This document shows positions 12,101 through 23,377 of a stretch of 64,000 nucleotides of DNA, piece by piece; the stretch's first letter is position 1, and every line of letters starts with the position of its first letter. The DNA is from Rotaria sp. Silwood1 (lineage: Eukaryota > Rotifera > Eurotatoria > Philodinida > Philodinidae). The stretch lies in assembly GCA_905250075.1 (NCBI GenBank), contig CAJNOP010000081.1, positions 434,001 through 498,000 of the forward strand, read 5' to 3'. The notes under the pieces were generated by a model, which saw only the letters and a list, made by a program, of their open reading frames with translations, was not told the DNA's origin and ran no database searches. The position numbers and the translations under genes were made by a program.

Positions 12101-13267
12101 CAAAAAAAAGAATATCATGTCTTGGAAATTATTGTATTTCAAGAATCAATAAATTTAACTAAATAGAACCGATTATTAATCATTATGTTTCTAAGTTGTG
12201 AAAAAAAAAAAAGAAAATAATTTAATCTTACATATTATTTGTTTATTTCAAAACATTAACTAATTTTCTATTCAAGTAAGACTTTTTATTCTTTTCTTTT
12301 TGGTCTTGCATTATTAAAATTTTTTTGCTACTGTCTGATGTTGTTATTTGCATTTTAAATGAAAACATTATCTGACTTCATTACTAATTCTGTCTCACAT
12401 ATGTGGTATCTATAACCTTTTTTGTTCCTCATAAGTTGTTTGTTGAACTAATCTATGTTCGAGTTATGCGTAAAATATAAGATTTTCATTTGGTTTAATA
12501 GTAATATGCCATTTTGATATTAGATACTCTTAGAATCATTTTTTTTTTGTAATATGAAACAAAATCATATTCGTCATAGCGTACTCAGTAGAAAAAACTA
12601 TGCTTGTAAGAAAAAAAAAAAGAGTATTTCTAAAAACAGCGTAGAATCAAAGAACTATGCATGCTATTTATTGATGTCCGGAAGTTATTTAGTTACGAGA
12701 GCAACTGAGCAGAAAATGTTTTGTTTATTAATCTATATACACTATGGAATTTTTATTATGTTTATCTATATTAACGAGTTATGTTGATGGAAAAAGAGAT
12801 TTGAACATAAGACATAGAATTTTAAAAATTGACAAATTTTCCTGTTTTTTTTGTTTTTGTTTTATTTAGAAGAATATGCTGTACTTTATGGAGAATATGA
12901 AACAGAACGACGTCGTAATATGGATTTAACTGAAGCTCGTGATCGTTTAGCTGATCATATAAAAATTCTTTCAGATGAATTAGGTGATCGAGAGGTACTA
13001 AAATATTTTATTTTTTGTTAATTTTAAAAAAAAAGAATATCATTTTTTTTTTTATTCCTCAAGATCAATCAAGAAAAATTATTAATTAAAAGTTGTCAAC
13101 AAAATAAACTAATTAATTATATGTTACCTCAAATTGATTGTTCTCCGATACCAAAAAAAGTAAAAATAAAAAAATAAAGAATAATTTTTATTTTTTTTTT
13201 CACTTCTAATCTTTAGAAACATCATTCGGCCACTAGTTTTCGTCGACTTTTACCCAAATTTAAATGA
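9106..13267 (+). CDS. Repeat-rich coiled-coil protein with many QT motifs (5 exons, 5' end uncertain)
   Basis: Exons 9106-9820, 10321-10924, 12870-12994, 13064-13159 and 13217-13267 join in phase; stop TGA at 13265-13267. The first in-frame ATG is at 9302 (464 aa from there), but the frame is open and codes convincingly from an acceptor at 9105, so at least one upstream exon is expected (at least 529 aa). I do not recognise the family. The first exon has four degenerate 32-36-residue units with a core like KDFSCQIxPxxND followed by QIETI. Both large exons carry STQTD, SIQTI, IIQTDD, YIQTDF, ECQTI, YTQTS and YIQTES, resembling LC8 dynein-light-chain binding sites. The end is a charged helix (ETERRRNMDLTEARDRLADH, DELGDRE), probably coiled coil, ending RRLLPKFK. 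It could be one gene with 7029-7986. Centrosomal or motor-adaptor roles are inference only. Confidence 0.75.
11738..11858. repeat. Short palindromic element in an intron
   Basis: The segment CTTGGAGTCTGGCAATTCTC at about 11741 continues as AATATTGGAAAT. It is matched by the reverse complement of about 11818-11856 (AGGAGTCCGGTAATTGTCAA on the minus strand). Arms are about 35 bases around a spacer of about 45 bases. This is probably a small MITE in the 1.9-kb intron 10925-12869; the borders are approximate. Confidence 0.55.
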
Positions 13268-15673
13268 AATGTGTATATATATATATATATATTAATCATG
13301 TTAAAGGAATTTATTATTCTATTTTCTCTTTTTTTTTTTCTTTTTTTTTTTTGGTTTGTTTGATCTTTCACACAAATCTAATAAAAAAAAAATAAACGAA
13401 AACAAAAAGGAAAAATATTTTAAATTGTCAATCACTTCTCAAAAGACATTAATTTTATATTGTTTATCCAACATAGAAAATAATATTCATCACAACGATA
13501 CAAGAGTATTAAAAAATTTAGATTACTACTTTTCGTTCATTCTTTTTCTTTTTCCTATCTCCATTCAATACACATGAAACAGATCTGAATAGAATACTTG
13601 ATAGCTATATAGATATATATTTAGTGACAAGAGAAAAAAGCAATTTTTTTTTATTAAGTGGAACAACCAGTATTGTCATTCTATATCGTTCTTTGTTTAC
13701 TCTTATCTAGCTATGGCTCCTAGACGAATAGAGAAGAAAAATATAGATAATAAAAAAAAAATCTATACTATTAATAAGTAGCGTGATAAAATATATATAT
13801 ATTCAGTCAAATCTTATATTACAGGAAAACATCTTTCATTTTATAAAAGCATTCAGCTCATTGACTAATAAGCAAACTGCCTACACAGGAAATTAATATA
13901 AATTGAGACAAAAAATATTTCATTTTATTTTTTTTTTTTTGATTTTTCAATGATGAAAAGTTTTTTTTTTTCTTATGTCAACTATCAAGTTTTTGACTAA
14001 TTGAAATGTCGAAAAAGAAAAAATGTAATTTTTAAATGACAGGTAAGTGTCATATTCAAAACATAATAATTATATTTCAGATAAACATTAGAGACATAAA
14101 GAAAAATCTTTCTTCCTCTCAATTGAAGTACATTTTAAACTAGTAAATGAGCTTTTTATGATTAATGACGTATAAATATTGCTAAGCAAAGAAAGAACAC
14201 TAGTTTACAAGGGAACCATATATTATACAAGAAAAAAAAAGGTAATGAAAAACACATTCATTTTAATTTTCTGAATCTTTTTAATGTAGGCGTCTCCTGC
14301 AGATGTAAGTATTTAATTTCTCTAAAGAAGAAAAAAGAACAAATATTTCTACATGTGTTTTCATCGAATCTGACAGTAAAAATGTGTCATAAAAATAAGT
14401 AACTTAGATATAAGACTATTTTGCTTCTAATATCATGTACATTCTCATGAGTTTTGTTTCAATAAATACATTTTCTATCGTTTATAGATCATATTAGATT
14501 TCTTTTAATAGAAATGTATATTATAGTTGTTTCTAGGAAATCTTTTCTTCTGCAGGTTTACCTTTTATTAAAAAAAAAAAAAAGAAAAGTTCAAATTATA
14601 TCATTTGCTAAGTCATGCGACTAGGATTTGAAGCGTATGAAAAATATACTATGATAAACGAGGAGAAAGAATTGCGTTTTTCTTTATTTGTTAATATGAA
14701 TAATGATATTGTTTAATTATTATGATTGCTTACGCATGTGTTGTTTTCGAAAGACAATTACACTTCCTCACAACATTTTTATTTTTGCATGTAAGTGCAC
14801 TATTCACCAGACAACAAAAAAATGATTAATTGTAGGAGTTTCATTCTTTCTAAATAATTATTTGTTATAGAATTTGGTCAACATGATATACGTTACATCA
14901 CAAATTACTGAATACACTCTCGTTACTATTTCTTCATAATTTTTGTTCGTCGCAAGTTTTCTCTGTTGGTTCTTTTTTGAACAACAGGATCCCTCATAGA
15001 ATAATACGTGCTTACTAGCCAATCAGAATAAGTAGATCAACGAGCGTGTGCTTCCACATTTAAAAAATTTCTTTTTTAAAAAAAGTCGAGCTCAAAAGTG
15101 ATAATGTCCACAAAGTTTCTTTTTTTTTGTCAAAAGCAAAATTCTTTTTTATTCAGCGTAAAAAATCATAGACTTGAAGTCATCGCCATGAGATCGTGTT
15201 AACTTGAGTTTTGTAATACATTTTTTTTTCTTGTCATATTAAGTTTCATTATTCATTGATTTAGAAAATGTAAGATCCATATGATGTTTCCTTTAAAAAG
15301 CAGTGAGTATAGTCAGCTGGTTGTCACAAGAAATTATATCTCTAGACTAAAAATCTTTGCGACGTATTTACATAATTCTGAAAGAACTTGTTTCAATGAA
15401 ATATTTTTGTTGATGACAAAAACATATTTATTAGTTCTATTTCATAATACATTAATAATTAAAATATGTTAATGTTTGTATGCTATCTGTTCAACTATTC
15501 ATTAAATTGTAAAACCTTCTTTTGAGAGAACACGTATTGAAGATATATGAGTAGATAAGAGTAAAGAAAAACATAAAATAGAATAACTACAAGATCTTCG
15601 TTATTAAAATACTTCTTTCTTTTTTCTTTTCTAGATAATGAATAGTTAGTAACCAGAAAAAAATCGAAGACAA
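13268..15673. other. Non-coding spacer with AT microsatellite
   Basis: No coding frame with support. It includes a short (AT)n run near 13275-13291 just after the upstream gene's stop and several T-rich runs that probably belong to its 3' untranslated region. Just before the GPCR start there is a pyrimidine-rich CTTTTCTAG acceptor-like site near 15635. Confidence 0.5.
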
Positions 15674-17270
15674 ATGTTATTACATGATTCATATTTTCTA
15701 TCTTCAAATGAAACAATAAATAAAACATATCATGATACCATAACAATAGCATATTCGCCATTATTTCATTCAACATTTACATTAACTATAAGTATACTTG
15801 GCTTTCTTTTTAATTTGATATGTTGTATTAAAATTTGGTTTATTCTTTATGAATATCGAAAACGAAAATCAAATCGTATTCGAGAACAAGAATCACAAGA
15901 ATCGATACACATATTGTCACATACCAAATATCGTTTTCTTTTAATATTAACAAGTAATGATATTCTTTTATGTTTTTCATCAATAATAAGTTGTTTAGAT
16001 GAAAAATATTTTTTTCAATCATTTCTTGCTCGTCATCATTTATGCTCTGCACATATTTTATTATGGAAATTTACTCTTCATTTTATACCGTTATTAATTA
16101 TAGTTATATTATGTCGTTATCATTATATATTAAGTAAACGATTCCAAGTTAAATCATCACATTTATCTACATTTAAACAATTACTATGTACAGATTTAAG
16201 TATTTTAATACCATTTGTACTTGCTTTAGCATGGTCAGTAGATGGTTTATGGCTATGGGGTGTTGCAAATATAAAAGATTATATTGTACCTCCATCATCA
16301 ATGATTGAAAATCAATATGAACATGAAGCTACGAAAATAGTTACACCTTCTTCAATGAATGAGAACAATACAAATATGACTTCCTTAGATTTCAATTTAC
16401 CATTATTAAAATCAGAAGAAGCATATGATAGTAATCATTATTTAATGGAACAAAAAAAAATATGTTATTTACAAACAAATCATAATTTTAATTTTACTGT
16501 TCGACTTGTACATTTAATACAAGCAGATTTTCTTCTTCTATTTTCCTTACATTTAACTAGTAATACGATAAAAATACTTTTACTTTTTTCGAAGAAAAAT
16601 AATCTTTATTTTCCATTTTTTTTTAGCTCTTATTCTTGAGATAATTTTACATATTCGTTTATGTTGTTGTATAATAACTAAAAAAGTCACATCATCATTT
16701 ATTCATGAACGACAAATCTGTATTTATATACTTTATATATTTACAACAGTAACATTAACATCAATACCATTTTATTTTTATCGTGCAATTGAAATAATCT
16801 TTGATACTCAATTAACATCAATAAATAATGATTTTATTAATAGTCGTACGTTTTCTCAAATATTATTATTTGGTACAAGTTTTAAACCATTATTATTTTT
16901 TATATTATTTTTTCCGTCATCGATTTTATTTAAATTAAAATGCTATTTAACATGCTATTCAGTAAAAAATTTTCAAATAATCGAAGAAAATGAACAAATT
17001 TTAACACCATCTGATAATCAAATTCATATAAATCAACGACAACAAATGATTCCTTCACAACATCATCGTTATTCATTATTTATGCAATCATCATGTTATT
17101 CAAAATTTCAGTCAAGATTACGAACTCAATCGAATCCTAGTTTACCAGCAACTCGTCTTCGACAAGATTCCTTAGCAAACTCTGAACATTATAATAGTTG
17201 GTTACGATTAACTCATTCAATTATCGTTAATAATAATATGAATCAAACATCGGCTAGTAGATGCGTATAA
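15674..17270 (+). CDS. Divergent rhodopsin-like G-protein-coupled receptor (509 aa, 2 exons)
   Basis: Exons 15674-16559 and 16627-17270 join in phase across a 67-base intron that falls inside TM5; without splicing, translation stops at 16639. The protein has an N-glycosylatable N-terminus (NET, NKT) and seven hydrophobic spans at about residues 35-60, 87-108, 122-147, 172-195, 276-306, 326-349 and 372-400. Class A signs are the Cys before TM3 (HHLCSAH), a partner Cys in the long second extracellular loop (KKICYL), and CRYHYIL at the end of TM3 in the DRY position. TM7 has KPLLFF where NPxxY is usual. The second extracellular loop is unusually long (about 80 residues) with several Asn sites. 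The Ser/Gln/Arg-rich tail of about 100 residues is probably cytoplasmic. Ligand unknown; it is likely one of the lineage-expanded orphan peptide-receptor-like GPCRs of invertebrates. Confidence 0.85.
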
Positions 17271-17623
17271 TAAAAAAAAAAAAAATTTAGAATTTTTTAT
17301 TATATTGGAATAAAAATAAGGAAGAAAATTTTATAAAAAAATTGTGTCTAGTTGCTAAGTTTATAATGGTATAGAAATTGTTTTCTGATTGTAATTCAAC
17401 ATCTAGTTTCTCAATAGTATTGAATTTCATTAGAGAAAATAATTTGAGACTATCCGTGATTACTAAAGATTTTTGTAACATGAATCCTACTGTTAGAGAT
17501 GGTAACTGCTGGTATAAGTTCAGATTGACCATGTATTTTTAAATTTTTATATACGTATATACCATTAGTTAGTTTAAAATCCATAAAGATCTTCCTAAGT
17601 CAAAAAAAAATCGAACATCAGAT

Positions 17624-18001
17624 GGGATTGGCCAGTCTGGTTGGATGTCTCAATGCTATTTTTAATCGATCAGTCTCTATAGTGTATCAGAAAAATTGGA
17701 TTTTTTTGCTAGTTATAGTACTCATATAATGCTGATGATGTGCCAAAAAGAAAGAGTTTATTTCTTGTTTAAAACAAAAATAATCAAGTATATCCAAAAG
17801 ACTTCCGATATTTACCAACAGGTGGTCCCCAAGACACTTAATTATTGTGGCTTCAAACAAGAGATAAACCTCCTATCCTTGGTAGATCATCAGCATTATG
17901 TAAGTACTATTACTATTAAAAAAATTAGATTTTTCTGATACATTATAGAAACTGAATGATAGAAAAAAGCATTAGGACATCCGACCAGACTGACCAACCC
18001 C
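17624..18001. mobile_element. MITE with long (about 80-bp) terminal inverted repeats
   Basis: The left end GGGATTGGCCAGTCTGGTTG continues with GATGTCT and an arm reaching about 17705. The right end, read as complement, is GGGGTTGGTCAGTCTGGTCG followed by GATGTCC and a matching arm including CTATAxTGTATCAGAAAAAT. The arms are clearly inverted copies separated by about 220 bases with no transposase. AGAT occurs directly outside both ends, but a longer duplication is not evident. Confidence 0.75.
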
Positions 18002-18480
18002 AGATCTTATAAGATCAGATGGAATCATACAAAAAGTTGTAGTCTCAGAAATCTTACACTAACTCATACTATAAGATTCTTGAAACATCTCATCGTCACA
18101 TAAGCTTTCTTTACATCTTACATAATGATATCTTATAAGACAGCAAAATTTACCAAGAATCTTCTAATACGATTTAATGTAAGATTTCTAAGATTATAAT
18201 TTTTATGGTGCACTTTTCATCTGATCTTATCGTCCGATTGTGTAATCTGGGATCATCGTTTAGTAATCCCAGGTCAACCAATCGGATGGTAAGATCACAC
18301 AAGATCGTACCTCTGATCTTGTATGATCCTGTCAGATCAGACGGAAATCGTGTATGCCAAGACTTGATGTAAGTTTTGCAGACATCACGATTTTTCGTAT
18401 AATTTCCGTCTGATCATACACAATCATAGAAGATTAGAGATCTGATCGGAAGATATTACGACTGTTTTTGATCTGGGTCA
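18002..18480. repeat. Cluster of GATCAGA(C/T)GGAA inverted sub-repeats
   Basis: Immediately right of the MITE the sequence repeats short GATC-containing words in both orientations: GATCAGATGGAATCATA near 18013, GTCAGATCAGACGGAAATCG near 18331, its complement-like TTTCCGTCTGATCATAC near 18402, and AGATCTGATCGGAAG near 18441. The outer ends read CCCCAGATC and GATCTGGG. This looks like a second, internally rearranged inverted-repeat element abutting the first. Borders are uncertain. Confidence 0.55.
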
Positions 18481-20322
18481 TTTTTTTCTTCGGGTTAGAA
18501 GATTTAATTTGTTGGCAAATTCAATGTACATCATACTCCATGCTTTCATGACAAATATTATTTTGTCATATAATTGTATTTTTTCGAGTAACAATATTAT
18601 CGTCATAAGGAAGCGAGAACAATTATAGTTTGTAACCATTTGATTTAGCATTGATTGACATACATTCAAATTTTGTTAATTCAAAGCCCTTGAAAAAATG
18701 ATTCTTCTACTACTGTATTATTAATTGATACGAGAAAGTAGGGAAATTTTGAAAATTATCAAATCTTGTAAATCCTTTGTTAAAAGCGTTCTCAAAGTTT
18801 TAATCAATAAAAATGTAATATGGCACACAAATACACAGTATAGCACTGAGAATGAGAGTGAAATCTGTGTTTAAAAAGGATTTGAATATTTGACCTTATG
18901 CTTTTAACATATAAACTACCAAACTATTCGTACTACAAAATAATAAAAAATATCTATGCTCATTTTTATTGAATAGAAATATTATATCTGATGATTTTAT
19001 GTAGACTACTTCATACGATCAACATCATGGAAGTAATAAAAAGATATGAATTTTATGATTGTCATTGATGAAACGACACGATAATTATTATTCAGGTGAC
19101 GATGACAAATTAAAAAAAAGAGAATTTATTAATTGAGATTATTCTGAAATTGCATAATAAATTAGAGAGAAACAAAATAAAGATTCTTCAAAATTACTTG
19201 CTTCTTGCTGTTCGTCGATCATTTCACTTCGAATAAATCAACGAAGAGATAAAGAAGGAAAACTTGACTGCAATGGTTTAACACTTCGAGATACATAAAA
19301 CTAGCTAGTTATCCTTTGGTTAATACTTTTCAAAATAATCAGATATAATCATTACTGTTATCCGATAGAAGAAAGTAAATTTATAACGGTTTAAAAAACA
19401 ATCCTATAATGTCAGAATAAAAATATATATTGTAATCTTCGAGTATTCCATCATCTGCATACATCACTGCTCGATGATTAGCATATCTATTTATATTTAT
19501 ATGAAAATTTTCTCTATAACTTGTTCGCATGAAATTCTTTTTTATTAATGTAAATTAAAACGTTTAAATAAATGCTTTTTGTTTACGTAATTAAGAAAAA
19601 ACAAACCAAGTTTTTCAGCAATTGACAATTGGATCAGTATATGAACATATTGTTCTCGTTTATATAGAAATGCTTTATTTCACATAAAGCCAAACATATT
19701 ATGGAGAATTACAAGAAAGAACATAAGCATATGTCTATCGTTGACCATTCCTTATTTGTATAAATCAATTTAAGTATAATCGTTTGTTTGTCATTGTTCC
19801 TAATAACTAGAGAAGAAATGAATCATTCTATTTCTGCTAGAACTTCTCCATAGAGTGACAAAGTAAAATGAGCGATGTATACTTAAGTCTTTGGGGCTAT
19901 TGCTTGTCAACATAGAAATGATTAAACAATTTCATTGCTTGTCATTGATTGATTCTTTTTGACTTCAATTGAGTTATACGTCAGTTAATAAAATTTTTCT
20001 ATTCAGCAGAGAGAAAAGAGCAGGGGGAATGTGGCACATTGTATAGTCTTTCAACTGTTATATTCAGAAGTCTTTTGATAAAGAACGACATCTTCTGTTT
20101 TTGAAGTGTCATTAGTTATCAACCAGAAATGTCATCAAACAACAGTTTTTTCGATTATGCAAGCACATGTATACCTTTATTTTATCTTAAAGTATTTATC
20201 AGTTCTCTTTCTGTCAATGTTTTGTCGACTTTAGATTACTTTTATGACTTAACAGCGAAACCTGATAAGTTATATTTGCAAAACTAAAAATAAGTAAGAG
20301 TTATGTAACTAGACTTTCCGAA

Positions 20323-20330
20323 GTATATAA
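20323..20330 (+). promoter_or_regulatory. TATA box of the ABC transporter gene
   Basis: GTATATAAAG lies about 145 bases before the start codon at 20470. A TTTTATAG acceptor-like site near 20440 lies in between, so the 5' untranslated region may contain an intron or a trans-splice site. Confidence 0.45.
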
Positions 20331-20469
20331 AGTGCCTGTAATCTTTGATTCGAAATCAGGACTACACAAAGTTTAACACGAGTATACCGTGAAACAGTAG
20401 CAAAAACACTTATTAATAATTTAATTTTTAATATTTTATAGAGTTATTATTTCTCAATCAACAAAAATA

Positions 20470-23377
20470 ATGAATACAAACGGCGGACAAACATTACAAA
20501 AATTAGTAACAAATGATGGCAATACATTAACAAATACTCAAGGTTCTACAATTACATTTCATTCAATAAATTATACATTATATACACAAAAATATTGTAA
20601 TGTATGTCCATTACCATTTCTGAAAAAGAAACATAAACAAATTCTTTATGATATCAATGGAATATTTAAACCAGGCATGAATGCTATTCTTGGTCCAACT
20701 GGTAGTGGAAAATCATCATTATTAGATATATTAGCTGATCGAAAAGATCGAAATGGTCTTGATGGACAAGTATTAATGGATGGACAAATTCAAACAGTAG
20801 ATTTTAAATATCGTGTTGGTTATGTTGTACAAGAGGATACTCTAAGTGGAACATTAACAGTTAGAGAAAATTTAAGATTTTCAGCTAATCTTCGATTATC
20901 AAAAAAATTTTCACGTGAAACTAAATCAACGATTGTTGAACAAGTTATTGAACAATTAGGTTTAGAAACATGTGCTGATACAAGAGTAGGTACAGAATTT
21001 TTACGTGGAATATCTGGTGGAGAAAAAAAACGTACAAATATTGGCATGGAATTAGTTCTATCACCATCTGTACTCTTTTTGGATGAACCAACAACAGGTA
21101 ATTTGATTATTTAAATTTTTTCTATTCATATTTGACAAGATAATTTTTGTTCAAAAATGTTGATAGTTGAAGAAAGATCTATGATGTGTTGTAAAATAAT
21201 ATTTGAAACTATTGTGTTTTTTTTGATACGGATTTCTATCTTGTTTTGCTTGAATGGTATGTTCAATCGGAGATAGAATTATTAGAACTGAAATCGAAAA
21301 ATTTTAGTAGGTAAAATTTATGATAGGTTTAATTTTCATTAGCAAGAAATTTCCTGTTATTCCTAAATTGATTTCAATAGCTTGAATATTTGAACAATTT
21401 ATTCCAAAGTAAATAATAAATTATATCTATGAACAAGACATACATCAGTGAAAGTTGCGATCATCAAATGAATGTATGATCGAAAACGTCAATTAGCAAT
21501 ATATGTCTGTTCTATACTTCTTTTAAATAAACAGATTTAATTAAATTAGAACTGATAAAACCAACATAATTTAAAAGACCTGTTAGCGTATATCCTGCAC
21601 GATTAGAATGTGAAACACGATGTAGCTACTATTGCTAATCCCAATGAAATTATTTTATTCTATCTCTTTCGAAACATATTTCATCATCCTTGTACTTAAT
21701 CCTTCGAAAGTACAATAAGTAAATATTCTCCACTCCCTTAACTAATTAACTTCTTAGACTTAAGCTAGTATTGATTCTGAACTTTTAAAGCCGTGAAAAT
21801 ATTTTCTATAATCGTCAAAATCGTTTTTATTAAAAATTAGAAAAATAAATGCGACATAATAGGAATCCGGAGTGGGTGAATTAGTTCGTATATAATAAAA
21901 AGACGTTATTTATATATCGTCTGTGATATTTCCATGGTAATGTCTATTATGATCTAGAAGGAAGTGAACCTACTACGTCTATAATTCAACGCGTGTTGTT
22001 GATCTTGTATTATAAAATTTTAATTAATAACTAGGTCTTGATTCATCAACAGCTCACAGTGTTATGGAATATCTCCATCAATTATCTAGACGAGGACGTA
22101 TGTAATTCGAAAGAAAATTTTTCAATAAAGATTATTTTAATTTTTATTAAGGTACAATTATTTTTTCAATTCATCAACCACGTTATTCTATTTTTAAATT
22201 ATTCGATACATTATTTATAGTAGCTGCTGGTTATTGTGTTTATCATGGTCCTGCAAATTCAGTACTTCCATATTTTTCTTCAATTGGTTATGTATGTGAA
22301 GAACATGATAATCCAGCTGATTTTCTTCTTGATGTAACTCAAGGTGATATTTCAAGAGAGCATATCAATCAAAATGATCCAATTACAGTTGATGAACAAA
22401 AAGGTTTTCATTTACATGAATTATATATAAAATCTGATGTATATGCATTCATGCAACAAGAATTAACAAATGCAAATAATCGAAAAATAACAACAGCAAC
22501 AACGATGAACTATGAACAATTAACTTCAAAATCACGTTTATTAGAAATTCTTTATGTTGCACAACGTACTTTACGTAATGTATATCGAAATCCAATTCTA
22601 GTTACAATGCAAACAGTTGTCACAACTCTATTTGCAATATTAGTTGGTTTAATTTATTTACAAGTTGGTCGTGTTGAAGATCCTGGAGTTAAAAATCGTA
22701 TGGGTGCAATATTTTTTATTGTTACAAATCAAGTTATGGCAAATTTATCAGCTATTGAATTATTTATTAAAGAACGTGTTTTATTTATACATGAAAATGC
22801 AAGTGGATATTATCATGTTTCAACATATTTTATAGCTAAATTAATGTGTGATTTAATACCATTACGTATAATTCCATCTATAATTTTTTCAACTATTGTT
22901 TATTTTATGATTGGTTTTCAAAAGACAGTAGAAAAATTTTTTATTTTTTATTTTGCTATTTTTTCAACAACAACATGTGCAGCTGCTGTTTGTTTTTTAC
23001 TTTCGGCTAGTGTACAAGTATTTGGTATTGCAAATTTATTAGTTGCTATGTGTTTTGTATTAATGATGGTTTTTGGAGGATTTTTAGTTGAAGTATCATC
23101 AGTTATTAAATATTTATCATGGATTAAATGGGTTAGTTTATTTCGATATTCAATGAATATAATTACTGTAAATGAATTTAGTGGTTTACAACTTTGTTTA
23201 AAAAATAATACTCATATTTGTACAATTAATGGTACAGATATTATACATAATGTTGCACACATTGAATATGAAAATCAATGGGATTTATGGAAAAATTTTG
23301 TTGCATTAGGTTCTATGACAATGATATTTTTTATTTTGACATATATACAATTAGTTCGTATGAAGAAAACAAAATAA
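20470..23377 (+). CDS. ABCG2-like half-transporter (638 aa, 3 exons)
   Basis: ATP-binding cassette subfamily G half-transporter, a membrane exporter that works as a dimer. Exons 20470-21097, 22035-22097 and 22152-23377 join in phase (1917 bases); length matches human ABCG2 (655 aa). Nucleotide-binding domain in the first ~300 residues: Walker A GPTGSGKSS, signature ISGGEKKRTNIGMEL, Walker B LFLDEPTTG|LDSSTA split by the first intron, and H-loop SIHQPRYSIFKLFD, the same as I recall for ABCG2. The segment after it (YHGPANSVLPYF, NPADFLLDV) is also ABCG2-like. The C-terminal half has six hydrophobic spans, an extracellular loop with Cys and NNT/NGT glycosylation sites (near residue 590), and a final WDLWKNFVALG span ending in basic residues. 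All catalytic motifs are intact. Substrate cannot be read from sequence; xenobiotic or lipid efflux is typical of the family. Confidence 0.95.

Larger units (their letters stand above)
17271..20469. other. Spacer between GPCR and ABC transporter, with MITE cluster and TATA box
   Basis: No supported coding region. It holds the long-TIR element 17624-18001, a neighbouring block of GATC-containing inverted repeats to about 18480, and AT-rich filler. The final part carries a TATA box (20323-20330) for the transporter gene. Confidence 0.6.
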
